In this document: piece after piece, positions 46,447 through 59,786 of the stretch
How positions within the stretch are numbered: position 1 is the stretch's first letter
Layout of the letters: each line of letters starts with the position of its first letter
The notes under the pieces: model-generated
What the model saw: only the letters and a program-made list of their open reading frames with translations
Told to the model about the DNA's origin: nothing
The model's database searches: none
Assembly (NCBI GenBank): GCA_963921425.1
Contig: OY992835.1
Coordinates: 3,720,001-3,784,000, forward strand
Direction: 5' to 3'
Source of the DNA: Dryas octopetala
Lineage: Eukaryota; Streptophyta; Magnoliopsida; Rosales; Rosaceae
Length of the DNA stretch: 64,000 nt
Position numbers and translations under genes: made by a program

Positions 46447-47083
46447 TACCATGCCTACACAGAAGCCCAAGACCAAAATTATGGTCAAATTGTTACGCAT
46501 AGTTCTCTTCAACCTCACTGTCAATATTCTTCATCCATGGAGATTTCTAGAAAAGTTGAAAAAACTAAGAAGCCAACTGCTGAATGGCTGTATGATGAAG
46601 AGAGCTCTAGAAAGATTGAAAGAATTTTGAAAAAGCTTTTGAAGGAATTAATCCGAGGCGGCAACTAGAAATCTTGGAATTAGCCATGTGCTCAGCAAGG
46701 AATCATGAGAACAAAGCAACCTTCCTGGAACGTGTACTTAACCATGTTGAACATGGATTTCTTCCTCCACTTGTGAAAGGAGAAGAAAAAATAACTTTGA
46801 TGGGCCAAGGAGAGAAAGAAAAGGTTGAAAAAGAGCTTATTTCAATAAGCCTTTACATGTTGAAACAATCCTTTCGCCTAGCTGTATTGTTGAGCATGTT
46901 GTTGAAGAAGCCAATGGAAATTTGGCTAAAAAAGGAAAGGAGGTTATTTGTGCCCCAACAAAAGTGGAGCCAATAAAAGACCACATTATTTATGAAATTT
47001 TGGTTGGCCAAGAAAAGGTGGATGAAGAAGATCTCAGGTCTTCATATGACGAAGAGGCTACCTTGCCTTAATTTGATTTTAAC
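46447..47083 (+). pseudogene. Gypsy-like gag frame, continuation
   Basis: Resumes the interrupted 39620 frame (GYHAYTEAQDQN), then becomes charged and helical (WLYDEESSRKIERILKKLLK). Frame changes near 46660 and 46860 follow, with a short second frame at 46674-46976 and readable text to about 47060 (VGQEKVDEEDLRSSYDEEA). It is cut by the element at 47084. Gag-like by position only; no zinc knuckle, protease or polymerase is seen. Confidence 0.45.
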
Positions 47084-47680
47084 TGTTACGACCCGACCCA
47101 AATTTCATTGGAAATTTAAAATTTTTATTTTTATTTAACTTTGACTTTACAAGGCTTTAAAGGAAGTTAGTTTGTGGGACCTCGAAAATTTTTTCTAAAT
47201 TTCTTTGAGAATTTCTAGACTTTAATTATTTTTATAAGAGACTTATTTGAATTTCAGAATTTTATTTAGAAGCGTATTAGACGTTGAGACGATGGGAAGT
47301 TCAAATTTATTTTTGATAGCCTGTTTTTATGTTTTCACCCAAAAAAAATGAACTTGACAGAAATTGGATTATTCTTTTTAAACATTTTAAATTTTGTAAT
47401 TTATAAAAGTTTGACCGAAATGTTGACTATCATATTTAATTGGTTTTCGATCTCAGTTTTGGGCTTGTTGGAAAGGTCTCGAGTCCACGAATTTGTAGAC
47501 AGGAAGCATGCGTAAATCGAAGTTACGGTTTAGATTTTTTCGGATGTTCAAGTGAAGGGCAATTTGGTAAAATTGCATTTAATGGGTTTTAAATACCAAA
47601 TCAGATTTTTTTAAAAACACATTTATCTCTCTTCACTCACTCTCCCTCCTGTTCTCTCTCCCCGACGCACTCCTCCCCCC

Positions 47681-47684
<4 letters not shown>

Positions 47685-47740
<56 letters not shown>
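47685..47740. repeat. (CT)28 microsatellite
   Basis: Perfect CT dinucleotide run at the CT-rich position shared by all sister elements. Confidence 0.95.
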
Positions 47741-47743
<3 letters not shown>

Positions 47744-48609
47744 GCCTCCCTCCTTCGCCATCCGGCCAGGAGGCGGCGACGCCACCACCACAGCCCCTCT
47801 CTCTCTCTCTCTTTCTTCTGCAATCTGTACTCAATGCGCGCAGCCACTGCTACACACCGGAGCTTCTTGCTCCGGCCTTCCCCTGACAAACGGCGACCAC
47901 CGGTGTGCTCTTTACACTGGCGCCGACTCAACCCACCCCTCCCCGCTGCTGGCCGACCGCCACGTGCAGCAAATCGACATGAGAAAGGGGAGCGACGCCA
48001 CCGGCCTCTCTTGCCGATTCCGGCCACCACCGAGCTCCAATCACGAAATCAATAGGTTGAAATTGCTCGAAGTTGACGAAACCCCAAATTCGAACCGTAA
48101 TTGGATACTTTTTCAGTACCAAAGTACTCCCGAACGAACCCTGGCCAAGGCAACACTACCGAGGCGCGAGATGATCTAGTAGAGGGTCGAAGCTTGATTT
48201 CTCACTGTGAGTTGAACTTTGGGTTTTGAAACGTCTTAATAAATTTCATGTTTAGTCCATATTTATATCTTGGATTTTACTTGAGACTGGTCTATTTGTA
48301 ACTTGAGAAGATTGTTTAGGTGGAGGGTAAATGTTGAAAATTGGATTTTTATATATATATTTTGGAAGCTTTAATTTTTATTTATGAGTGTAGCTGTTGG
48401 GTTGTTAAAATAAGTTTTGATTTGAGATTTGAATCTATGATCTAAGTATAAAGTTCTCACAAACACGTTTTAATGATGTTTGCGTACATGGAGAGAGAAA
48501 TCGAAAAAATTGAAGAGGTATATATAATGTTAAACAAAGATAGTTTGTGAGCTGTTTTGGAACCTTGCGTTGGTATATTTTGTTACTGGTTAATGTTGTA
48601 TTAGAGTTT

Positions 48610-49100
48610 GTACGAGCATTCATGCCTGCCCGTGCATCGATTCGCTCTGCACGGGAAGTGGCGAGCATTCCTGCCTGCTCGTGCATTGATTCGCTCTGCA
48701 CGGAAAGTGGCGAGCATTCCTGCCTGCTTGTGTATAGATTCGCTCTGCACGGAAAGTGGCGAGCATTCCTGCCTGCTCGTGCATCGAGATCATTTTGCAT
48801 GGGAAGTGGCGAGCATTCCTGCCTGCTCGTGTATAGATTCACTCTGCACGATAAGTAACAAGCATTCCTACCTGCTCATGCATTGATTCGCTCTGCACTA
48901 GAAGTGGCGAGCATTCCTGCCTGCTCGTGTATAGATTCGCTCTGCACGAGAAGTGGCGAGTAGTCCTGCCTGCTCGTGCATCGAGATCATTATGCACGGG
49001 AAGTGGCGAGTTTTCTTGCCTGCCTGTGCATCAAGATCACTCTGCACGGGAAGTGGCGAGCTTATCTGCCTGCTCGTGTGTATGCATGAGATGTAGCGAG
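48610..49100. repeat. 49-bp minisatellite
   Basis: About ten copies of a 49-bp unit (GCGAGCATTCCTGCCTGCTC, GTGCATYGATTCGCTCTGCA, CGGGAAGTG). The same unit type recurs at 62420-62710, in an element with the other 3' module. Confidence 0.92.
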
Positions 49101-49110
49101 CTTATTTGTT

Positions 49111-52100
49111 TGTAACGCCCCGAACCTCGGGCCCACTAAAACATTGAAATATCAAACCTTTTAAATCTGTTTTCTCTTTCCTTTGAGCCATGCACATAAA
49201 TATAAATAAATAAATAAATTTCTTTCAAATAAAATATTTATATAAAACCACTGTATAAAAACATTTAAACAAAACAAAATAGGTCTCACTGCCTCGACTT
49301 CTCTTCACTGCCTCCTCAGCCTGCTTAACCTGTAAAACACAAACCCTACACCACAACCATGGTGTACCGGGTCATTCAAACAAACAACCCGGTAAGCTCA
49401 CTAGAGTTCGTATGAGTGAAATGATGTAAACAAATATCCTTAATAATCCTTCATTTTCCATACTCAATAATAATATTACTCAATCACAAAATAATTTCAT
49501 CAACAATCATCCAAGTAACAAGATAATCATAATTTCCTCAAATTCACATCAAATTCCACCCAAAAAAATGTAATAGTCGATCCAACCATTTAAGCTTAAT
49601 CATCCATCATTAACCTCAAACATTTACATCCTAATTAATAATCTCAAGACATAATCACCATCACTTCCCTTCTCAAGATTCAAGCCTAAACCTTACCAAG
49701 TTCTACAAAACGAAGTCCTAACCAGCCCAAGTCCAAGCAAACAAAAGCAATACAACACACAGTACAAACAAACATCTATCCAACTTCACTCACGTCGCTC
49801 TTTGAAATCCTCCAACTTTAAAACTATTTTCAAAATCTCTTCTTTCAAATCCACTTTTAAATCCCCTCAAACTGTAAATCAAACTTTGAAAAACAAATAA
49901 TACTCTCAAGCTGTAAAACTATTAAAATGTCTAAAATAAAATGCACTGCCTTACTGAAACTGTCATTTAAAATATTTACTGATGTAATATTATTTCTCAA
50001 AATACTCCACAATCGAAAACTCCCACCACATTAGTACCCGAGGAACTGCTGGTCATACACTGTCAAGTCATCTCTAAGCAAGTACAGAACAAATCTATAT
50101 CTGCTGTGATGCTGGTCATACACCACCGACTAGGCAAGTGCAGAGCAAATGCTAGTCGTACACCGCCTACTAGGCAAGTGCAGAGCAAATGTTATGTTGG
50201 TCGTACACTGCCGAGTAATCTCTAGGCGAGTGCAGAGCAATTCTATACCTGCTGAGGGGGTACTAATATGGCGGTTTGAAACTGCTTTTGAATATCTCAA
50301 TCAACCACATCTCAAAAATACTCCTCTAGATAAAAATTGAAATTTAATTCTTCCAATAAATCCGCTTAAAAGAAAATTATTCTCAAATTGTGAAAGCTCC
50401 TCGATCAAAATCATTTTCTGAAGGACAGAAATTCATTAATAAATTTTCCCCAAAATAATGCGAAAAACCCTTTCCAGAAACTATTAATACTCAATTAAAT
50501 CAAGAAAAGAGTTCAATTTTAAAATGTGCAAAACATTTTGGAAACCAAAAATCCACTCACTGTCTACTCTGAACTATACCGAAACCTTTCTGAAATTGAT
50601 TCCTATTCACGACCCCTCACTTTTTTTCCACTCATACTCACAGTCTACTGTATAATAATTGCTTAGTCCTCATTCATAAATCCTCGACAATAAGCATTTC
50701 TTTTCTAATCCAGCAATTATTCTCGGGCCAACTCTATAATTCCCAATTAATTCTTTAGCCTCAATCCTCATCAATTTAGTCTCATAATCTAAATCCTACA
50801 CTTAGCCTTGTCTAACTTAAAAGCAACAAATCAAACAAAGTAGACAATTCATACGGTACTCTACATCAAAAACCGATAAGTTTCACTCACTGTGCAACCA
50901 CGTGAAATGACCAAAGTGCCTTCATGGCGCCATTGCTCGGATATCAAATCCGGCAGCATAACGGTATTGGGGATAAGATTTCCCGAGCCCGTGTACCTGT
51001 TAAGACCAGACAACCAACTTAAAACACAATTCAGAAACACAAACGGCCGCTAAGCGACCGAAACGGGCGGTCGCCAACACACACGGCGGCTGCCCAACTT
51101 AGAACAACATACAAATCACATAGAAACTCACCCACGGGCTTCGGATGGCTGGCCAGAAGCCAAACCAACAATTCAAGTTATCGGCACGGCCAAATGCGGC
51201 GGCACCCGCGGTGGTCCGTGGTGGTTCCGATGGTGGCAGCGGCGGCACAAACCTGAAATTACCCAAAATCAACTCTTATCCTAATTGCACAATGGAACCT
51301 TCAATTGCACAAGAACAACTTGAATTCAAGTCCAATTTCAAGAAATTCAAAATAGGCATAAACCCTAAAATCGAATTTCCAATTTCTCAAAATTGGACGT
51401 GCCCACCTTCGGGGAAAGGTTACCTATACCTCGAGGATCATTTTTGACAACTGGACTGACGGCCAAATCTCGCCGGAAATGGCCGAAATAGGCGGCGAAA
51501 GTCGGCGGTGTCACTCCCCTTTCTCGTCAATTTGCTGCACGTGGCGGCCGGCTGGAAACGGGGAGGGGTGGGTCGAGTCAGCACCGGTGTAAGGAGCATA
51601 CCGATGGTCGCCGTTCGTCGGGGGAAGGCCGGAGCAAGAAGCTCTGATGTGTAGCAGTGGCTGCGCGCGCAGAGAGAGGGAAGAGAGAGAGAGAGAGAGA
51701 AGAGGAGGCTGAGGGGGTGGCATCGCCGGAGGTCGAGGTCGCCGGGGAGGGGGTGGCCGGTGATGGTTGGGAAAAGAGTGTGTGCGCGGGGAAAAGCTGA
51801 GAGAGAGAGAGAGAGAGAGAGAGAGCAGACCCCAGAGAGAGAAATCAGATTTTTGGTTTTTTTTATTTACAAATTGCCCTTCGCTTCAAACGCCCATATC
51901 TCTCAAACCGTAACTCGGATTGACGCGTGCTACGTGTCTATGAAATCGTGGACTCGAGACCTACCTAACGGATCTAAAGTCAAAATTAAAAGCCCAATAG
52001 AATCAAAAGTCAACTTTTGGGTCAAAGAAATTTTAAAAGAAAGTTAAAATTTAATCACAACCTCTTTATTTTCCAAAATGATCAAATTAAATTCTCAAAA

Positions 52101-52146
52101 TATTTAGAATAAATCCTTGAACAAAAAAAATATATGGGGTCTCACA
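49111..52146 (-). mobile_element. Type B non-coding solo-LTR-like element, nested
   Basis: 3036 bp. The left TGTAACGCCCCGAACC is a type b 3' module in reverse, up to the junction GTCGCTCTTTGAAATCC at about 49795. The right end is the short form TATGGGGTCTCACA. Flanks are TTGTT and TGTCT, so no clean target duplication. Minisatellite 50040-50250 of the CTGGTCATACACYGYC / GCAAGTGCAGAGCAAAT type. GC/CT-rich block 51400-51830. Confidence 0.83.
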
Positions 52147-53000
52147 TGTCTAAATTTATGGCCAGTTTTTTCCTGGGGTTTTAGTGTGACGTGAGTTGTC
52201 AATTTGTGGATTATTTTTTTGGGACATGAGTTTACAATAGCAAATTTTTTTTAAATGACAGTTTTAGTTGAGCATTGCGTTATTATTTCAGATATTTTAA
52301 GAGATTTATAGCTTGAAGGTATTATTGGTTTTCAGTTGAGCGATTTATTTATAAATGCATATAAATATTTACTTGAAACTAATGCATTGCACCACACCCC
52401 TTTCCAAATCTTTCCATGCATATTCCTTATTTTTGAGACTTCTTATGCAATAGGAAAAATTTACTAACCTTAGGATGATGTTCAGGGATGGTTATGTGAA
52501 AAGAGTTTTAAAACTGGAGGCTTTCAAGGAGAATGGGCAATTTTATAAAATGGTTTTCAAAGGAATTGTTTTAAACCTTATGTTGTTAACTCATTGAGAT
52601 TATTCTCACGTTTTTGTTTATAACGTTTTGCCCACAGGTATTAGAGATTGCTGAGGTTAGACTGCACCACGTCGAGGCATCCAAGTATTCCATCCCCACC
52701 TGTTGGTATCATAGGATCAAGGTTCTCCTCACAATTGTTGTAGTGACATGTGATTGTAAAATTTTAGTAGATATGCTCTGATTAAATAGATACTACTTGG
52801 TATGGGTCTGAGATCTTTATTGGACTGTTGTTGGGGTTGGTTGTTGAATTAGAAGTGCTATTTTTTTTATGAATAGGTGGGATTGTTCAATTTACAGGGG
52901 AGGTTCTGCCGAATTTTCGGTAGAATTTTCCTTGAATTTGGATCCCACAGGAATCACTCCGGGTTTCAAGGTAAAATCTGGGGACGGTCCTGTCATTAAC

Positions 53001-53047
53001 ATAGAGCAATTCACGACTCTTATGATGATGACGAGCCTATCCTTAAT
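53001..53047 (+). other. Short island of the gypsy-like retroelement between two insertions
   Basis: 47 bases between the 47084-52995 and 53048-55890 elements. It belongs with 46447-47083 and 55891 onward once these are removed. Too short to say more. Confidence 0.5.
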
Positions 53048-55890
53048 TGACAGGATCGCCCCCGGATTCCACCCTGAATTTCAGAGAGGTCCTGTAGGAA
53101 TCCAAAATCAAGGAAAATCCTATCGAAAATTCGGCAAAACCTCCCCTGAAAATGGACTAACCCAAAATTTATAAAACTGTAAAAGTACTTCTAAAAACAT
53201 CAGCCGTCTCTACCACAACCAAAAAAGGTCTCAGACCCAAACAATACCACAATAACATAAGGTTCTAGTATGGTTTTCAGAGCCACTACTTCTATTACAA
53301 CAATTTTTACAGTTAAAGTAAAAAGGAACTTCCAAAATGGAAGCGATGCCTACAAGATCCAAGAAGAGGAAATGAACACTATGCCTCAACGTGATTGGCT
53401 CGACCTCCACCAATGCTACGGCCTGGGTGGAAACAATTTAAGACAAAACAAGAAAATTGTAAGATAAACTCAGTGAGTGGACAATTTATAAGTACGGAAA
53501 ATAATTGTCGTTTGTCTTTTCACGAATCATTAAAAGTCAAATTTAAACTCGAAGACCTCATGTCGCTCTTTGAAATCCCTTAGTTTTAAAACGCTTTCAG
53601 AAACACGTTCAAAGTTGCTATCATAATTTAATAAACCAAACCAAAGCATAAACCATTTATCAAATAAAATTCAAACATTACAATTCTGAATAGCTTATAA
53701 ATTTAAAAAGAACGATCGCATTAAAACCGTATAATACATTTATAATAAAACACACCAAGTCAGTTATCCATAGAACCTATCATACATGCGCAGAGCCGAG
53801 AATCTGTCATACACATGCAGAGCCAGAAATCTTGTCTTACGTACAAGTAGAGCCACCCCCAAAGAGTGAAACATCACGACACACAACCCAAAGCCTATGT
53901 GTGTGTCGTAATGGGTCCCAAAGATCTATCAATCCGACAACCTGGAGGGTACTAAAAGGTGATTTGAAACTGTTTCCCATAACCAAACATAATGTTTTCT
54001 TCCACCAATAAAGAATATCTTTATAACATTCCCAAAACTTTAAATCCTCAAAACAAATGTATAAACACAACTAGTAAAACAGTCCTCAATAAATCACATT
54101 CAAAAACATAAAACCAATCAAATCTTTCGACCATAGACTAAAATATGAAATAATCTATACGTATAAAAATAAGAAACTAGTTTCCTTTCTAACGTCCAAC
54201 AAGAAAACTTATTTGAGATAACATTTGAAATCCAAAATTTAATACTATTGATAAAATCTCAAAATCAACTTCAAAATGTTAAATATGAAATGATTGATGA
54301 GATTTCCATAAACTCTTAGAAAAACCGAAAGTCTATTTAAACTTCAAATTCTCAACTAAAATTACATATCCAAAATAAATCATGAATTTCCTAAATAATT
54401 TAAAGAAAACAAGAATCCACTCACAGTGAGAAAATCTAACTTCGATCCTTCGCCGGATCGTCATGAGCCCTGGTCGTCTCGCCTATACCATAAACAATAA
54501 AATATGCAATTAGTCTCAACTCCAATACATTAAATTTTGTGTGTGTGTGTGTGTTATTCCTAACGTCCCGCTAAACTCACGCTCAACGTAACGGTTAGAA
54601 ATCATTTTTCTCAAAAGTATACACTCTCAAACCTATTCCTAAACTGTCCCGGCTCCAAACCACGACTCCTATGATCTCATGTTAAACCATAAACTCAAAA
54701 GGAACCCTGCATGTGGCCTACCCTACTTGGGAGTGGTCCGAAGGTTAAGACGATACCCGCAAGGTGTCCGATTCTCGAGCCAAAAGAATATTTTTGTCGC
54801 TTAAGTTGCATCCACCTATCCAAAATCATCAACCAACTCAGTTTTGATACTCAACAAAACATTAGATAATTTACGTGGCAGCTAGGTGGTCGGAGACCCC
54901 GCTGTTGCAGCTCAAAGTGGCGGCAAAACTAAATTTCACAAATTTCTCCGAATTCCTCAAACTTTTCAATTCTAAACTTCAATTGAAGGTTCTAAGGAGT
55001 GAAAATTCCCCATAATTACATTAACATCATCCCAATTTCGAAATTCTCAAGAGAAACCCGAAATGGATTCTAAATCCCCAATTTCAATTCTCCACAATTA
55101 CTTAAAATAAAACACCCAAATCACTGGGAAATGGAAGCTCATACCTCAAGGAGAAAAACCCACTTAAACCCTCAAAAATTTGTGGTGAAATCTGGCCGGA
55201 AATTGGAGGATGAGACTGGCGGTTTGAGGTGGTTCTTGAATTATTTCCACGACCCAGGGGAGCTGCTCGGCGAAGGAGGAGGGCTGGGGTGTCGACCGGC
55301 CTGAGGGGAGGTCACCGGAGATTGGTGACTGCGAGGAGAGGCCAGTGTTGATGGCCGGTGCTAGGCTTAGAGAGAGGGAAGAGAGAGAACACGGGGAGAG
55401 AGAGAGCTCGGGAGGGTGGTCGGTGCCTGGGGGTGTTCGCCGGAGGCAGAGGCCGATAGGGGTGGTCGGCGATGGTGAGTGGTGGTGGCTGGGTTGGTGC
55501 GCGCAGGGGAGGGGTGCGGGAGAAAGAAAGAAAAATGAAGAGAAAGAGAGAGAGTGTGTGTGTGTGTGTGTGTATGTGTGTGTGGGTGCGAGGGAAGGAA
55601 GAGAGGGCTGATTTAATTGAGGCGTTTGGGTCTTTGAAATTATTCGAATGCCTTTTTATAGAAAAATCTCTACACTTCCCACCAAAATTTCCAATTAAAA
55701 CACTGTTTTCGCCTACGCGTTTGGAAACTAGAGTTCTAATTAGCCGTCTTGAGATTAAAGGCCACAAATTTTGAATTTTCAAAACGCCCCTCTAAATACT
55801 AAAACTCCCTTCCAAATTTTTAATAAAGTCCGCCCAATAAGATTAAATTTTTATTTAACAAAAATAAGACTTGGGGTTGGGTCGTTACAT
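53048..55890 (-). mobile_element. Type A non-coding solo-LTR-like element
   Basis: 2843 bp, TGACAGGATCG...GGTCGTTACA. Flanks TTAAT (53043-53047) and TCAAT (55891-55895), one mismatch. Minisatellite traces 53760-53850, GC-rich block 55180-55510 and a (TG)n tract at 55552-55584. It sits head to head with the preceding element, only 47-52 bases away. Confidence 0.83.
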
Positions 55891-55895
55891 CAATT

Positions 55896-56232
55896 TTGCT
55901 ATGCACGGGGGGCTAACATCAAATGTCAATTTAGTGGAGGAGTCATCCCTTCTCCATCTAATACTCGGGGGGCTAAGTGCAAACACGGTCAAGATGGCCG
56001 AAAAACAAGGTTCTCCCAAAATAATGTATACAAGATAAGGATCATTTGGTCTAAGGAATTAGCCAATACATATAAATGCATTTACAGGATTGCCGAGATC
56101 CCTGATAAGAACACTGCAGTCCTAGTTGATGTTTGGGCGTGCCACTATTCTAGGCTAAATAGCCGTAATAGAAAAGATATTGAATTTGTTGATTTGCGAT
56201 GGATTCTCTGTCTTTTAACCAAACGATTGTAA
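55896..56232 (+). pseudogene. Gypsy-like retroelement frame, late part, unrecognised
   Basis: An open plus frame to a stop at 56230-56232, containing CGGGGGGCTAA phrases twice (about 55903 and 55966), reminiscent of text close to the 3' end of plant gypsy transcripts. The protein reads with mixed composition (KIRIIWSKELANTYKCIYRI). I do not recognise a domain. The upstream 55771-55895 part of the frame lies in the neighbouring element and is not genuine. Confidence 0.35.
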
Positions 56233-57848
56233 GCGAGAAAAGGAACAAATTCTCGCCAAAGGTTCTAACTGCCTTGATCCTCAAGGACTTCTAATCATCG
56301 TTGGTTGCAATGACTCTATGCTCAAATTCGTAAGTGAAAACAATATTAGCTTGTGTGACTGGGTGAATTGCAAAGTAATGGATTTTAATGAAAAAGGTGT
56401 GAATAATTTGATTATCTCGAAATTGAGTAACAATATGAGTTCTTATGATAAAATTCATAAAGAAAATTAACTAACAAAAGGGAACAATAACCAAAAGAAA
56501 TTGATACTAAGAGAACAATATTTTAGCAGAGCCAAAAACAAAGAAAACTAGGTCTTAATGAGTCAAAGAAAAAGTTGAGATCTTTGAGAATTCTAGAACT
56601 TGAATTGTTGAAAAGCTTGTGCTTGGTTTGAGATGTATTGAGAGAGATTTCTGTCTTTAATGCCTTGCTTATATAGTAGTCACCCTCCAAGAATTACAGG
56701 AAACCCTATCCTACTTGCATTCAAACTCCTTCTCTCCTTACTTCATGCCCAAGACTTTCTTTACTTGCTTGATTTAGAAATCCTAACTTACCAAGGAGAA
56801 CTCGGCGTAAACCAGTAGGACTTTCCTTATTAGAAGATGGGCTTTGGCGAGATGGGCCTGCTAGTGCCTGCTCGTCGTGGGCTTGGACTGAGTTTAAGCT
56901 TCAAACTTGAACTTGGGCTGAACATGCTTTTTGGGCTTAGACGTGATATCCGGCCCAACTTCCCGAAATAGGGTGTAAAGAATAACACATAACAATGTTT
57001 ATCTCATATTTAATATTCAACCAAATCAACCAATAATATCACTCAGATGAGTCATATAACTCAATCAAGCATAATGTAAGTTTCACAAAATTTAATATAA
57101 TCAATTGCCTTAAAGGTTTCCCCAAGACCCCCTACCTCGAATCCGACCTAGCTTGCTCAACTTACTCTTCCGGGATCTCTAACACCACACCCGAACCTAA
57201 ACCTGAACACACAAGTGCCAAACCATAACAAAAAATATAAATTAGAAATAATTTAAATTAATAAAGCTCACTAACTTTAATTAAAATTGGAAATTAAAAC
57301 AATATCTACATATCTCGAATTGCCTCCAAACCTGTACCATTGAGTCTGTATCGAAAAATGGAGTCGGGAGTGTCGAAGAACAACACCATATAGAAGAGGG
57401 AACTAAGGGTTAGAAGAGTAACAAATTTTGTTTACTAAATGATGTTTGTATTGTTTCATTTATTTAGTTTAGTCCCACTCTGAAAAATATATTGATGAAC
57501 AAATTTGGTGACTCTAGCATCATTAATGGAAAAAAGTACAAGAAAAAGAAAAGGAGAATGAGAATGAAAAACAAAAAGAAAAAGAAAAAGATAACCCTTC
57601 CATGCATGTATGCCTTTCCTTTCTCTTGTGTTAGAAGTTAGAACGAAGGCAAAAAAAGACAGATGTTAATTATGTGATGCCACATCTCTTGGTAAGGAGG
57701 AGCTCCTCCTGAGGAAGCCAAGCACTGTCCCAAATTATTTAATTATTACTTTATCACTCAAACACCCCTTATAACTTTTTACAATACTCAAAAGTATGCA
57801 TGTATTGATTTTAAAATTCAAAAGTATGCATGTATTGATTTTTAAATT
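56233..57848. other. Spacer or eroded retroelement 3' region; no gene
   Basis: AT-rich. 56580-57000 has a TATA-like CTTATATAG (about 56668) and text such as GGGTGTAAAGAATAAC that could belong to an LTR. 57790-57850 has a 30-bp tandem pair (AAAAGTATGCATGTATTGAT). No coding region is supported. Confidence 0.4.
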
Positions 57849-57909
57849 TTAAGAACACAAAAATTATAGTTTGTATTTTTGAAACTTTATTACTTTATCA
57901 CTCATACAC

Positions 57910-58487
57910 ACCTTATATAGTAGGCACAACCGTTGTTCATGAGGTCGACTTGGCTCTAAAAGACAGGGATACCTCGTTGAGTGCTCTGAAATTGAATTTG
58001 CAACAAGCCCAATCTCGTATGAAAATTTATCTTGATAAGCATCGAACATAGATGGTTTTTCAGGTGGGTGATTGGGTGTATCTTAAATTGCATATGTATC
58101 GACAACACTTTGTGCATGCTCGCCATTGCCACAAGCTTGCTCCAAGATATTATGGACTATTTCAGATTGAAGCAAAGTTGGGTCAATTGCTTATCGTTAG
58201 CTCCTTCCTGGTTCCTCCAAATTCCACCAAGTTCTTCATGTATCCCTTCTCAAAGCCAAGCTTGGCCAACATGTGATGCCATCAGCTACACTTCCCTCAC
58301 TTGCTGATTTTGGTTCTACACACTTATACCCATACAAAATTTTGGATCATACTATGGTGAACAGATGACACAAGTCTGTCATTCTTTGGCTAATTCACTG
58401 GTCTGGGCTACCTGCAGAGGATGCTACTTGGGAGGATGCTGATTCCATCATCAACTGCTACCTAGATTTCAATTTTCAAGCCTGAGG
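57910..58487 (+). pseudogene. Ty3/gypsy (chromovirus) pol C-terminal remnant
   Basis: Reads as the end of integrase: LQQAQSRMKIYLDKHR followed by a stop, then FQVGDWVYLKL and KLAPRYYGLFQIEAKLGQL. After a frame change comes a chromodomain-like WSGLPAEDATWEDAD stretch before the stop near 58485. This is the GPY/F module plus chromodomain of chromovirus-type gypsy elements, which steers insertion to chromatin. All upstream pol is absent; several breaks; dead. Confidence 0.8.
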
Positions 58488-58914
58488 GTAGGCCTTTAGT
58501 TGGGAAGGTGGCCTTGATGAGAACCTCATATATTTTGAGCTTATTCTAATTGTTATTATGTCATTCCTTTACTATTATTTAAATGTAGGATTTACCATTC
58601 CATGTGTTGGCTCTTTATTGGAGTCACTCTTAGCCAGGTGTAACTTGGTATATATATTAGATTGTATGCAGATTTCTTATTCAATTAATGAATATTATCA
58701 GTTTATTTTCTCTATTTTTCCCTTTCATTTAGCTTAGCATCCCATTAGAAGGCAAGATACTGGATCAAATGCTTCAATAAGAGATTAAGACAGGGGCAAT
58801 GAAGAATATTTGAGAGCTTTTTTCTTTTTAAACGAAAAAAAAAATATTTCAAGTTTCATCATCTTGCCCATGAAGAAAATTTTCTCCATCCACCACTGAT
58901 TTTAGGTCTCTTTA
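58488..58914 (+). other. Probable 3' LTR remnant of the gypsy fragment
   Basis: Follows the chromodomain stop. It has a TATATATATTAG stretch (about 58650) and a polyadenylation-like AATTAATGAATATTATC. Borders are not determined. Confidence 0.4.
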
Positions 58915-58922
58915 GTTATAAT

Positions 58923-59778
58923 CAGGGTTTTAAATAGAGGCCAATTTTCCAATATATCGGTTTTTCGAAATGAAGATGTCGATAGGAGGTGAAGCAAAAT
59001 CCTCACCTATATCCCCGATATAGCCGATATTTACAGTAAATATCAGATATCACTGATATTCGACCAATTAATATCGGTCGATATTCACATAAAAAAAAGG
59101 AGAGAAGAGGAACATATATGAAAATCAACATAATTATATGGGTTTTGAAGCTTAAGAGGAGATGAATACAACCATGTAAATAATTCCCTTTAGAAATCCA
59201 AACTTTTTTCATAAGGGCATAACCATATATCCAATTCTTTAAATAATTCACCAACAATCCTTTTAACTTCAAATAAGTTTCTGGAAGTCTACAAAAATTT
59301 CTCATTGACTCCAAAATGATTTTAGGAAAATAATCCTAACTATCTCATTTATGGGGGGACAGTACGGAGTTCAAGATAGATATATGTGTTGCATATTCAT
59401 ATATATAGTTTCAACTATTCGCATCATATGACTTGGTACGACTATTGTATGAATCTAGATCGAAGCTCATTTACTTTTGAACCCCATAGGACCTCTTTTT
59501 GGATGTAGATGGACACTCATATACTTTCATACTTGTCACTGACATGTATTATATTCCTTACATATCATATACTTATCATATATATTGTATTTTATGACAA
59601 TTACTTGCTTAATACATAAATTAATGATTAATTTAACATTTTCTAAAGTTATATTTAAAATTATGTGTTTAAAAGCCAATATCGACGGAAATATCGATAA
59701 CGATTTCGATATTTCCATTCATATATCCTTATTTTTTTAGTCCCTATAATATCCCCTCGGCTGATATTTCGAACCTTA
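58923..59778. mobile_element. Non-autonomous hAT-type element
   Basis: 856 bp with an 8-bp duplication GTTATAAT (58915-58922, 59779-59786). Ends CAGGGTTTTAAATA (left) and TAAGGTTCGAAATA (right, complemented), the CARGG-like start and 8-bp target size of hAT. Rich in CGATAT text that forms inverted matches inside (58955-59090 against 59670-59770). No transposase; the small frames are not convincing. Confidence 0.75.
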
Positions 59779-59786
59779 GTTATAAT

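Larger units (their letters stand above)
47084..52995 (+). mobile_element. Type A non-coding solo-LTR-like element with nested type B
   Basis: Starts TGTTACGACCCGACCC, ends GGTCCTGTCA. Perfect target duplication TTAAC (47079-47083, 52996-53000). Without the nested 49111-52146 element it is about 2.9 kb. It has a (CT)28 tract at 47685-47740, GC-rich block to 48050, minisatellite 48610-49100, then the type a 3' module (52640-52995). No gene is seen. Confidence 0.88.
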
